Shown piece by piece: positions 50,391 through 61,344 of a DNA stretch of 64,000 bases. The stretch is from assembly GCF_037038585.1 (NCBI RefSeq), contig NC_092560.1, forward strand, positions 85,297,549 to 85,361,548, written 5' to 3'. The notes under the pieces were generated by a model that saw only the letters and a program-made list of their open reading frames with translations, searched no databases and had not been told where the DNA came from. Each line of letters opens with the position of its first letter. Positions within the stretch are counted from its first letter, which is position 1. The position numbers were made by a program, and so were the translations under genes. This DNA is from Patagioenas fasciata (taxonomy: Eukaryota; Chordata; Aves; Columbiformes; Columbidae).

Positions 50391-50850
50391 CTGGTGTCCC
50401 ACCACAGGACATTGGTGTCCCACCATGTGGCATTGGTGTCCCATCATGGGGCGCTGGTGTCCCACCACAGGCGCTGGTGTCCCATCATGGGGCGCTGGTG
50501 TCCCACCACAGGCACTGGTGTCCCACCACAGGCACTGGTGTCCCATCATGGGGTGCTGGTGTCCCACCACAGGGCACTGGTGTCCCATCATGGGGTGCTG
50601 GTGTCCCACCACAGGCACTGGTGTCCCATCATGGGGTGCTGGTGTCCCACCACAGGCACTGGTGTCCCATCATGGGGTGCTGGTGTCCCACCACAGGCAC
50701 TGGTGTCCCATCATGGGGTGCTGGTGTCCCACCACAGGCACTGGTGTCCCATCATGGGGTGCTGGTGTCCCACCACAGGCACTGGTGTCCCATCATGGGG
50801 TGCTGGTGTCCCACCACAGGCACTGGTGTCCCATCACGGGACACTGGTGC
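50391..50850. repeat. 41-bp dimeric minisatellite, about 11 dimers
   Basis: Alternating half-units CTGGTGTCCCACCACAGGCA (20 bp) and CTGGTGTCCCATCATGGGGT plus G (21 bp) form the array. The first three half-units and the last are variants. The right part alternates strictly, showing that the dimer became the amplifying unit. Confidence 0.95.
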
Positions 50851-51450
50851 TGGCTCCCAGCAGCCTCTGCCCCTGCACCACCCTCGGGCTGGCTCGAGAT
50901 GCTGCGGTGCCAAAATCAAGGAGAGGAGCGAAGAGGTGGGACTGAGGCACGGAGGAAATGGGATTTCTATCAGATACTGACCCTGGCATTGCCACAGTTA
51001 CCTGCTAACTCTGCTTATTCCACATCTTGTTTCTTTTGGCCTTTTCATTCAATTACAGATTTCTGGTTTACTTATATTTCATTGGCTGGATTTTGTTTCT
51101 GCATTATTTCCAGAGCTTTACATTTTACCGCTTCTTTTGAAAAAAAGTAAAGCGAGGGGTTGGAATATGAAATCTGCTCATTAAGAGGAACTTTATGTAA
51201 ATATCAAAGTGCATGGCAAGCTCATGGCAAGATCTGAGAGAAGGGGGAACCCTTTTAGGTGTTTGTTTGATTCACTGAAGGATGCACTGGAACGTTCCAG
51301 CCGGATCCCCGGCATGGCAGCGTCTCCTTGGGCTGCACTGCTCACAGGGCTTTGGTGAATACTGAAGATGTTGTGTCCAGAAGAACCCCTAAAATTTGTG
51401 TAGGAATTGATAAATTCTAGAATATCTTTTCCCTTTGAAAATGCATGAAG

Positions 51451-52132
51451 TGAGCGGCTGCAGTGCCTGTCACTGTCCCGGAGCTGTTGGGTGTGCAGTG
51501 TGCAGTGTGCACGTCACGCTGCCCGGACCCGGCGCACAGTGAGCGGCTGCAGTGCCTGTCGCTGTCCCGGAGCTGTTGGGTGTGCAGTGTGCAGTGTGCA
51601 CGTCACGCTGCCCGGACCCGGCACACAGTGAGCGGCTGCAGTGCCTGTCGCTGTCCCGGAGCTGTTGGGTGTGCAGTGTGCAGTGTGCACGTCACGCTGC
51701 CCGGACCCGGCACACAGTGAGCGGCTGCAGTGCCTGTCGCTGTCCCGGAGCTGTTGGGTGTGCAGTGTGCAGTGTGCACGTCACGCTGCCCGGACCCGGC
51801 GCACAGTGAGCGGCTGCAGTGCCTGTCGCTGTCCCGGAGCTGTTGGGTGTGCAGTGTGCATTGTGCACGTCACGCTGCCCGGACCCGGCACACAGTGAGC
51901 GGCTGCAGTGCCTGTCGCTGTCCCGGAGCTGTCGGGAGCGCGGTGTGCAGTGTGCACGTCACGCTGCCCGGACCCGGCGCACAGTGAGCGGCTGCAGTGC
52001 CTGTCGCTGTCCCGGAGCTGTTGGGTGTGCAGTGTGCATTGTGCACGTCACGCTGCCCGGACCCGGCACACAGTGAGCGGCTGCAGTGCCTGTCGCTGTC
52101 CCGGAGCTGTCGGGAGCGCGGTGTGCAGTGTA
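51451..52132. repeat. 89-bp minisatellite, about 7.7 copies
   Basis: Units begin TGAGCGGCTGCAGTGCCTGT at 51451, 51540, 51629, 51718, 51807, 51896, 51985 and 52074, an exact 89-bp spacing. The last stops after GTGTGCAGTGT. Units 5 and 7 share GCATTGTGCAC. Units 6 and 8 share GTCGGGAGCGCGG. Confidence 0.96.
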
Positions 52133-53706
52133 CTGATGGCCGGCGGGTATTGCCAACGGGGTCGTGTGGGGTTAGCGTTGGCCCTGCATGCGTAACCATG
52201 GCAGACTCCTGACAGCCTTGCTGCGGTCTGGTGAACTGGCACATGTGTTTACCACCCGACGTACGTTATTATTTGACGCGTATTTCTGTAGGGGGAGGCA
52301 GGGTCACAGCCGCGCAGCCAGCAGAGGGCTCTGCGGCTCCGGTTCCGTCCGCTCTCCCTGGCTGTGCAGACCCCGCTGGTGCTGGGCGCAGGTTCACAGC
52401 GAGCGCTGAGCTGCCCGCCCACCAGGGTCATGGCCAGGAGCCGCTATTGCTGCCCAGGAGCTTATTTTTTACATATAGAACTATTAATTCATGTGTTCCT
52501 AGCAGCTGGTGAAACACAAGAGTCCATTTCTGGATGTGTCCGTGTCGGGACTTTTCCCGGAACTCTTCTCTTCAGCTTCACCTTCCATCCCAGCTGCTCA
52601 CATGCCCCTCTTGCCCAAGTCTTTGCAAACAATGCTTTTTGCCCCGAGAAAACTTGGAAGAACACTTTATACATTGTGTTAGCACAACGGGGATTTTTTA
52701 TTGATGTGAGATGTGAGGAGACTCGGATGCTACATGCCCATGTCTAAACTACCGAAGCTGCTGGAGGCATTTCTGCTAAAACACGGCCCTTGCCACAGGG
52801 GTTCAGTGTTTGCATTGAACTGGGTGTTAGGGAGTTCGCAGCTGTGATTGCTGAGGCGCAACACATGCTGGCACAGTGATGTTTGTCACCTGGGAGGGGG
52901 CTGGCTCTGGCACCACCAGCTGCAGGCCCGTGGCGGTTTGAGCTGGTTTAGGTGGTGGGTGCTGGCTGTGGGTGCTGTGCCCTGCTGGCGCGGATCTGCT
53001 CGCCGGCAGAGGACGGGTTGGGCTGTGCTGAACACGAGCGTGCGGCTGAAGCCGCTCGGTGGCTTGCGGAGGTGGCTGCGGGAGGAGGGACGGAGTGTGG
53101 GGCCCTCTCCACGCCGTGTGTGACACGGTGAGTGATCCCGTTGATGGGAGCTGGGGTCCCCGGAGGTCCTTTATCCCGGCTTCTCTGTAACTAGAGCAGG
53201 TATAACTTGGCGGTTAGTGTTTGGGTGGTGGATTATTTTTCCCACTTTGCTGCTGGCAATAGTTTCTATTGCTGTAAGTGCTTCTGATGTGCATTAAAAC
53301 CCAGCAGATTCTACGTGCATTTGTCACTGTCAGTGACAAAGAGCTGAGCTGTTTCCCTGACGGGAGTCCTGAGGCAGGTTTAATATTTGCAGAGGATAGA
53401 TTTCAGTCTAGAAGAGTTCATCCAGAGAGCTTCACGTATCCCAGTTACTCTTTGTGGGCGTAAAAAGCAGGATATAAATGCATCTCAGTCCATGCTAACT
53501 TGTGAGCTCCATTTTTGAAACAGCTTAAAGAACAATATCTCAAGGAACTAGAATATAGTGGTGTGCAGGTTATTGTTTCGTGCCTGCCAAGGCTACCTGT
53601 GAGAAGGGGAAGTGTGCACCCAGCCACCTCCGGCCGTGGTGAGGGGGTAATGAATGGTGCATTGGGCCTCTGACATGAATTTTTTGGTTTGCGGGACTTT
53701 GTGTGG

Positions 53707-54999
53707 CCAGACTGAGGATCAGCTTCACGCTGCAGGGCCGCAGACCGGCTGGGAGCTCAGGGTGCGGTGTGCGGGAGGTTGCACCCAGACTGAGGATCAG
53801 CTTCACGCTGCAGGGCCGCAGACCGGCTGGGAGCTCAGGGTGCAGTGTGCGGGAGGTTGCACCCAGACTGAGGATCAGCTTCACGCTGCAGACCGGCTGG
53901 GAGCTCAGGGTGCAGTGTGCGGGAGGTTGCACCCAGACCGAGGATCAGCTTCACTGCTGCAGACCGGCTGGGAGCTCAGGGTGCAGTGTGCGGGAGGTTG
54001 CACCCAGACTGAGGATCAGCTTCACTGCTGCAGACCGGCTGGGAGCTCAGGGTGCGGTGTGCGGGAGGTTGCACCCAGACTGAGGATCAGCTTCACTGCT
54101 GCAGACCGGCTGGGAGCTCAGGGTGCAGTGTGCGGGAGGTTGCACCCAGACTGAGGATCAGCTTCACTGCCGCAGACCGGCTGGGAGCTCAGGGTGCAGT
54201 GTGCGGGAGGTTGCACCCAGACTGAGGATCAGCTTCACTGCCGCAGACCGGCTGGGAGCTCAGGGTGCAGTGTGCGGGAGGTTGCACCCAGACTGAGGAT
54301 CAGCTTCACTGCCGCAGACCGGCTGGGAGCTCAGGGTGCAGTGTGCGGGAGGTTGCACCCAGACTGAGGATCAGCTTCACTGCCGCAGACCGGCTGGGAG
54401 CTCAGGGTGCAGTGTGCGGGAGGTTGCACCCAGACTGAGGATCAGCTTCACGGCCGCAGACCGGCTGGGAGCTCAGGGTGCAGTGTGCGGGAGGTTGCAC
54501 CCAGACTGAGGATCAGCTTCACGCCGCAGACCGGCTGGGAGCTCAGGGTGCAGTGTGCGGGAGGTTGCACCCAGACTGAGGATCAGCTTCACTGCTGCAG
54601 ACCGGCTGGGAGCTCAGGGTGCAGTGTGCGGGAGGTTGCACCCAGACTGAGGATCAGCTTCACTGCCGCAGACCGGCTGGGAGCTCAGGGTGCAGTGTGC
54701 GGGAGGTTGCACCCAGACTGAGGATCAGCTTCACTGCCGCAGACCGGCTGGGAGCTCAGGGTGCAGTGTGCGGGAGGTTGCACCCAGACTGAGGATCAGC
54801 TTCACTGCTGCAGACCGGCTGGGAGCTCAGGGTGCAGTGTGCGGGAGGTTGCACCCAGACTGAGGATCAGCTTCACTGCTGCAGACCGGCTGGGAGCTCA
54901 GGGTGCAGTGTGCGGGAGGTTGCACCCAGACTGAGGATCAGCTTCACGCCGCAGACCGGCTGGGAGCTCAGGGTGCGGTGTGCGGGAGGTTGCACCCGG
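53707..54999. repeat. 71-bp minisatellite, 18 copies with length variants
   Basis: Units start CAGACTGAGGATCAGCTTCA and include CAGACCGGCTGGGAGCTCAG and GCGGGAGGTTGCACC. The first two are 78 bp (CACGCTGCAGGGCCGCAGAC). Most others are 71 bp (CACTGCTGCAGAC or CACTGCCGCAGAC). A few are 69-70 bp. Confidence 0.95.
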
Positions 55000-56144
55000 T
55001 TTGCTGCCTGCGTTAGCCCCCTCTTGCGGGGGAGCCTGTGTGGCGGCTGCACAGCTGCCCCTGCATCTCGCTTTAAATCTTCCTGGTTCCCCCAGGCACT
55101 TGAGTGTTATCACTCCATAAATACTGTTCCGCTTCTGGGGCAGGAGAGCACTGTGCGCGCTCAGCCCGGAGCTTTATTTTGGACGCTGTGCCAAGAAACA
55201 GTCAGTCTGTGTGCGTTCCTAGGGCTTCGCTATGAAATCCTCGCTGGGGTGGCAGACGTGGCTTTTGGTTCCCTGAGGACCCCAGAGCCGGTGCGTGCCC
55301 CCCTGACAGGTGTCATTGCACCCCAGGACGGGGAGAGGCACAATTAGAAAAATGCGCTGTGTTTCAGTTGTTGTTCCCTTCCCTGGTGAAGTAAAGCTGT
55401 CCTGGGTGTGTGTCGGGCGCGTTTCTGCGAAGCGGCAGTTCTGTCCCATTGCTGTTTTGGGTGGCGGAAAACCAAAACGCTGCTGTTCCTGTTCCGAGGA
55501 GCAAAGAAAACAGTGTCCTTGGGCTGTTCTGTGAATGCCAGGGAAATGGTAAGATATTTCAGTAATGCCCATCAGGAAACACAGTGCTACATTTTCAGCT
55601 GTGTAGCAGAAGTGAAAGACCCCGAGTGGGTGGCCGAGGTTGGGCGCCCCTGCTCTGTTCCTTACTCTTCCCAGCACTATGAGAAGGAGCACAATTCTGG
55701 GCTTCTTTGTAAAGAGCTTTGATGTATATGGAAGTGCTGCTCTAGAAGTGTTATTTGGTGAATAAATATATAATACGCTGCTTGAATTGAAAATGAACAT
55801 GAATAAATTGATGTAGAAATAGATCAATAAATGATATAACAGTGAAACATTTTTAAAGCCTGTGATGGTATTGGAGGTGTTGCAGTGTTGTTTACAGACT
55901 GTCAGAAGATAGAAATGTTTTTCTGGTGACATTTAATCTCTTTTATCTCTACTTGCATACTTTGCAATGGAAATGAGCACAGATTTAATGCGTAACTCCC
56001 AGTGTATCTGGATTTTAATAATTTTTTTGCAGTTTAAAAAGTTTTAGATTAAATTTACAAGTTTGTTTCCCCGCAATTGTGTTTTGGAAAATAAACCCAG
56101 GACCCAGGTCTGTTTGCAGGAGTTGACTCTCCTTCGATAACACA

Positions 56145-56195
56145 AACCAATCCCGTAGTCAGGTGGAGTTCCGCGTGTTCCTGTTTGTGCCCGCT
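56145..56195 (-). mobile_element. CR1-like LINE fragment, left part (split by LTR)
   Basis: The interval (..AGGTGGAGTTCCGCGTGTTC, CTGTTTGTGCCCGCT) resembles the complement of the CR1 3' region as I remember it (GGAACTTCCTGTGTTCCAG, TTTGTGCCCATT). The match breaks off exactly where the LTR-like TGTCCTGG begins, and CR1 similarity resumes on the other side. Its short length limits confidence, but continuity with the right part supports it. Confidence 0.6.
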
Positions 56196-56782
56196 TGTCC
56201 TGGTTTGGATAAAACCAGGTTTCTCTTTTAGTGAATTTTGCCTGTCAGCTCAGGCTTCATATCAGCTGCGTTTTCTGGAGAACCAGATCCGTGTTTTGGT
56301 AGACGGGGCAATGGAATGCGAGGTTACTGATAGGGACAGATTCATCTCTTGTGAGAGGGGCCGTGAGAAACAGGTGGCCCAGCAGCTGACCAGCGCAGTG
56401 TACCATCCCGTTCGCATCAGACTTCATAGGAAAGTGGGACATCACGAGGCTCTCCTCCCTCTCCTTTGTTTTGCTTATGGGCGATAGTAGGAGAGGACCT
56501 TGCGACAGACTGCATCCAGCTCCGGGTGGCTGCAGGATCCAGTCCAGGACTTTGGCTGCCGGCTCTGCAGTTGTTGAGACTTTCCAGAGTGGTTTGGTAT
56601 ATTTTGTAATATTTTCTCTATTTTATCAGGAGCATTAGTAGAACATTTTTAATTTTTCCAACTCTCTTCTCTCTGTCCTCCTTTCCCTCCCGATCGCCTG
56701 GCCTTAGTGGGAAGCGGGGAGAGGGGCTTAGCAATACATCTGCCACGGTTTTATTGTCACCCCGCCATCAAAACCCTTGACA
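56196..56782 (+). mobile_element. Solo LTR, ERVL-like, inserted into the CR1 copy
   Basis: The element starts TGTCCTGGTTTGGATAAAAC and ends ATCAAAACCCTTGACA, so it has the TG...CA ends of an LTR. The opening resembles avian ERVL-type LTRs I remember (TGTCCTGGTTTS...), as does the tail with GGTTTTATT. The length is about 587 bp. CR1 sequence lies on both sides. The flanking 5-mers, CCGCT and TCATT, differ only by transitions, compatible with a decayed 5-bp target duplication of CR1's CCATT. No internal retroviral genes are present. A 100-codon frame inside it (56185-56487) has no recognised homology. Confidence 0.65.
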
Positions 56783-57150
56783 TCATTGCATCTTGTCCTG
56801 TCTCAGGGCACCACGGAGAAGAGTCCGTCTCCCTCGCCTTGGTCCCTTCCATCAGGTGTCTGCACCCAGGGATAAGGTCCCCCTGGCCCTCCTCCAGGTG
56901 AACAGTCCCAGGTCTCTCTCTGCCCTGGTATGAGAGGGTCCCTCCATCATCTTTGCGAGCCTTTGTGGACTCTCCGGTATGTCCGCGTCTCTTGTACCGG
57001 TGAGCCCGGCACTGGACGCGGCTCTGCAGACGTGGCCTCAGCACCCGCAGCCCAGGCACCGCGAGCCTTCGTTGTGGTGCATGGTCAGCTTGGCACCCAG
57101 CAGGGCCGCCTGCCCCTCGTGAGCTCCTTGGGGAGACAGCCAGCGGGATC
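56783..57150 (-). mobile_element. CR1-like LINE fragment, right part
   Basis: From ATTGCATCTTGTCCTGTCTC through GGGCACCACGGAGAAGAGTC, CAGTCCCAGGTCTCTCTCTG, ATCATCTTTGCGAGCC, GGACTCTCC and CTGGACGCGGCTCTGCAGAC, the order and spacing follow the complement of the conserved CR1 3' region. Examples from memory are GGACAAGAGGCAATGGGC, GGCCAGACTCTT, and ATCATCTTCGTGGCCCTCCG on the complement. CR1 is the dominant LINE of birds and other sauropsids. The copy is diverged and truncated. Its right boundary near 57150 is uncertain. Confidence 0.8.
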
Positions 57151-59066
57151 CCCGTGGTGACCGCGCGAGTGACAGAGCCTCCTTCTCTTCCCGCCTCAGC
57201 CTGGGTGCTCGCTTGCGCCTCGGGTGCCCTTATAGTGCTGCTCGGTCGCTTGTTTCTCTAGTCAATGCCCATTATTAACACAGCGAACTGTGTGACTGGT
57301 AACATGCCCTGTTGTTGCATGTGAATGTTTTATAAATTTATACAAAGTTTATAAATACCTACAGAGAGTAGAAAGGAAACGAAGAATGGGGCTTTTTCAG
57401 GAGACTGGCATTTGAGAGATAATGCTGGCCGTTGGGACCAGAGTCGAAAACCGGACTGTTTCAGCGGTTGGCTGTAGGTGCAGGGGACGTGCGGTGTCCG
57501 CGGGGGACGCTGCGGCTGGCACGCTGTCCTGCGCGGTGACGCACCGGGGCCTCCTGCGCCCGGAGGGGCTCTGAGAGCCGCCGTCACGCGCCCATCTCGT
57601 CAGACCCCAGCGCAGCCATGAGTAACAGCGCACCAGAACAAAACCCAACGCCCCCTCTCAGCAGCTTTTGATCAGTGTTCTCGAGGCCGTTCTCCTGGGT
57701 AATTCGTGCCTGCAGCTCCGCGTTGCCGTGTTCGAAAGCAGCTGCCTTCTCTTCTGCAGACGTAGCTGCCGAGCTTTGACAGGCAACCGCTAACCCCTGC
57801 ATGCACGCGCTTCTCTTAAATCTGTCTTAATCAACACGTTCTTATGACAGCAATCTTTGCAACTAAGAACTTAATCTTAGGTGATGACTCATGGCAAATT
57901 TCCTATCATCTCTAAAACAGGGAAGAATTTTCTTGGCTTGATTTGTTTTTCCCTCCTGGCATGCAGAACGTTGCTGTCAAGAGTCTTTCTGCCACCGAAG
58001 GTAACGTGTCTGTTACTGAGGTGCCTCGTGTGTTCCAGGGTTTCCCTCCGTTCATCCTGTACCTGCCAGCCTGGCGCAGCTGTGGGGAAACTCCGGTGCC
58101 ATTGATGTGACGGCAGCTGGGGTGGTTTTACCTTTCCTGGCGTTCTTTGCTCCCTGGCGCGTTACATGCGCGTTCTGCGTGGGATTGCAGTGATGATGAG
58201 TTCTTGGTACCTGAAACCTTGTTGTGAGATGGAGAGGAAAGGGGTCTCTGTCTGTGGTCCCGTGTCCAAGTGCTGTCTCCAGGAGGTGAGGCTGCAGGGC
58301 CTGTCCCTGCCTCCTGTAACAGGGCGCTCGCCCACCCGGCACAAAGCGCTCTGACACCCTTTTGGGTGGCAAACGGGGGAGACGGCCTGTTTTTTAATCG
58401 ACTTTAGTTGACTGAGTCAGCTCTCGACGTTGTGTGACAAGTGTCAGAGCTGACGCACACTGTGATTCGTATCTGTATGGGCTGGAGTACAGGAACAGCT
58501 TGGGTCTGCCCGCTAGAACAGCGTTACTGTAGCCGTGAAGTGCGGTGGAGTACCAAGTACTGTTCAAACGCTGTGTTTTAAGTGTGTCCGCGTGCTGGGT
58601 GCCCATGTGCGGGTGCTGGCGGCGGGGGCCTGTGTGAGGGGAGCCGGATGGGGCCGGTTCCGGCTGGTCCTGGCCGGTTCCGGCCGGTTCTGCAGCCGCC
58701 CTGGCACAGGGCGCAGCCGAGTCCGCCAGCAGCACCGCGCGCCTTGGAAAAGGGGGTTTAAAAAGGGCCAAAACACCCAACGGTGAGAGAAAGAGCCCTG
58801 CGAACAGCAAGGTCAGAGAAACAGCGCAGAAAATTATGTGATGAGACTTGGTTTTGTTCTGGTTTCTTGGATAGGTAGTTGTAGAATGTGGAGAAATGCT
58901 GGCCCTTGGTTTTCAGGGGTGTTGGGCGGGCAGGGTTGTTGCTTGTGAGATGGTCCAATACCTTGGAAACCGGAGCCTGAGGGGCGTCTGTGAGGGGATG
59001 AATGGTTGTAATGGTTGTTTTCCAGAGCAAGGCGGAGCGCTGGGTGGAACAGGCGGGAGCGGCCGT

Positions 59067-59298
59067 GGGCACGCGTGGAGGGCACGGGGCGCGGGGGGCA
59101 CGCGTGGAGGGCACGGGGCGCGGGGGGCACGCGTGGAGGGCACGGGGCGCCGTGGGCACGCGTGGAGGGCACGGGGCGCGGGGGGCACGCGTGGAGGGCA
59201 CGGGGCGCGGGGGGCACGCGTGGAGGGCACGGGGCGCGGGGGGCACGCGTGGAGGGCACGGGGTACCGGGGGCACGCGTGGAGGGCACGGGGCACGGT
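59067..59298. repeat. 29-bp CpG-rich minisatellite, 8 copies
   Basis: CACGCGTGGAGGGCACGGGG recurs every 29 bp from 59070. Each unit carries an ACGCGT palindrome. Unit ends vary (GCGCGG, GCGCCG, GTACCG, GCACGG). Frames are open on both strands, but only because the unit lacks stops. Confidence 0.95.
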
Positions 59299-59479
59299 GG
59301 AGACAGGCGCTCATGCGACTGTTTGCAGGGTCTCACAAAGGCTGCATGGGCAGTCTGGCCCTTTTCTACCTGCTGTGTGAATGTGATAACACATTCGATG
59401 TAGTTTTTGAGACGCTTTTGTGTCGGGAGGAGCTGTGTTTAAACCAGCAGGTGTCAGCCCGGTCGGCCTGAGGCCGCTG

Positions 59480-59721
59480 AGGTGGGAGCAGCCATGGCGG
59501 GGCCTGCGGCGGGTGCTCGCTCCCACCGGGAATGTCTCGTGTGCTGGTGGCATCGGTCCCGGGTGCCGGCTGGGCACCGTGTTTGGTTCGGGCCGTGCAC
59601 CGCGTTGGAATCGCGGCTCCGTGTGCGGCGCGGGCGGTGCTGCTGGGCCGGTCCCGGTCCCCGAGGACGGCGCTCGCCCAGCCCCGCCGGGCGGTTATGC
59701 TCGCCGGCACTGCCATGGGTT
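59480..59721. promoter_or_regulatory. Small CpG-rich patch in intron 2
   Basis: About 240 bp rich in CpG (for example GTGCGGCGCGGGCGG, CCCCGCCGGGCGG and GCTCGCCGGCAC) stands out from flanking AT-richer DNA. It lies 180 bp after the 29-bp CpG-rich array. It could be an intragenic CpG island or alternative promoter, or simply another GC-rich segment. No exon can be defined. Confidence 0.3.
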
Positions 59722-60990
59722 CAGAGCCGTGCTCTCCACTGTTCAGTAGTAATTAATTTCTAATTAAATAGGCTTCCTGGGGCACCCGCAATGTTGGTTT
59801 CTAGGAGCTTTTGACAGCTTACGATTCCTGCCCACTCTAGACATAGAAAGGTAATTTAATTAAACTGCAGTCTCAGAGACTGTCGTGGATAGTCCTCTGG
59901 AGGAGGTCTTAATGTACCTGTTTCACGTGACTGAATCATCCATAAGAACTACAGTCTTGCGAAATGGCTTTCTTCGGTAGCAGACTTGGCGTTGCCTCCA
60001 TCTGCAGGAAGACAGGAGGCTGTCTGGAAGACGTGAAGGCGCCGTGGGCAGCAGCCGTGTGCCGCTGCGGTCGGGCCGCTGGGGTCCCTGCCCTCGCTGC
60101 TTTTCAGTGTTGTGTTTTCTACGCTCCTGCTTCTTGGTGCTCTTTAACGTGTGATATTGTTTCCTGGGCCGTGGGGTGGGTTCAAATGGTGCTGAAGGAG
60201 AGGAGGAATCTCTGTGAAACCTGTTTGCCCTTGGTAAGGATTTCATGTATGAAGGAGGTGAAATAGCTAGAAAAATAACCTTCCTCCCTGCCCGTGAGGG
60301 TGTTCTTTTTGCCTAGTTCATGTTGCAGAAAAAAGATCACTGGATATTTTTAGATAAAAGATAGGTAGCTCCTTATTTTGCACTGAAAACCTCATACTTA
60401 ACAGACTGTCAGGAGTTTAAATTTCCTTTTAAGTCTGAATTCAGTATTTTTTAATCTGAGGTTGTTGGAAATCTGGCCTTCACAGTGATCTCTACCTGCT
60501 AACTCAACCTAAATTAGCAAGAAAGCAATGTGCTTCTCTAAGTTTAAGTTTTGCCTCAGTGACTGAAGATTAGCATCAGACTTGAGGCCAGAGGATTCCG
60601 AAGTTTGTGATGTAATTAGCTCACTATCTTATTATGCACGTGACCAACCTGGTCTCTTTTGAACCTGGCTAATCCCCTAACCACACTGAATTCCGTGGAC
60701 TAATGATACATCTCCTTTGCTGTTTGCCCTTGTCAGATTCCGGCCAGCTGTGGTGTCAGGGTTGTGACCATGGGGCTGCTGTGAGCGCCGGCCGTGGCCA
60801 GGCTGGCGGCGTGCGTGCGAGCCCGAGGTGGCCATGGGCACCCGCCACATCAGAGACACCTGGCAGAGACAGCTAAGTCATCTCCAGGTCGGTCCTGTGC
60901 AATGGCTCCTCTTGTTCCATCTGCCACGAGCGGTGGTGGCAGCAACGGGGCCCGTCGGGGTGGTGTCACCGAGCCCCCCAGAGCCGCGCG

Positions 60991-61344
60991 GAGCCTGACA
61001 AGGACAGGGGCTGTCCCCCCGGCCTCTGCCTCAGCTGCTCCTTCCTCTTGCCTCCAACTCAGAGCCTGACGAGGACAGGGGCTGTCCCCCCGGCCTCTGC
61101 CCCAGCTGCTCCTTCCTCTTGCCTCCAGCTCGGAGCCTGGAGAGGACAGGGACTGTCCCCCCGGCCTCTGCCTCAGCTGCTCCTTCCTCTTGCCTCCAAC
61201 TCAGAGCCTGACAAGGACAGGGACTGTCCCCCCCTGCCTCTGCCCCAGCTGCTCCTTCCTCTTGCCTCCAACTCAGAGCCTGACAAGGACAGGGACTGTC
61301 CCCCCCGGCCTCTGCCCCAGCTGCTCCTTCCTCTTGCCTCCAGC
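60991..61344. repeat. 71-bp minisatellite, 5 copies
   Basis: GAGCCTGACAAGGACAGGGG starts units at 60991, 61062, 61133, 61204 and 61276. Each continues CTGTCCCCCCGGCCTCTGCC and ends CTTCCTCTTGCCTCCAACTC. The last spacing is 72 bp because of one extra C. Confidence 0.95.

Noticed and set aside
56185-56487. 100-codon frame just left of the CR1 fragment
   Set aside because: It lies almost wholly inside the LTR-like element and has no recognisable protein homology.
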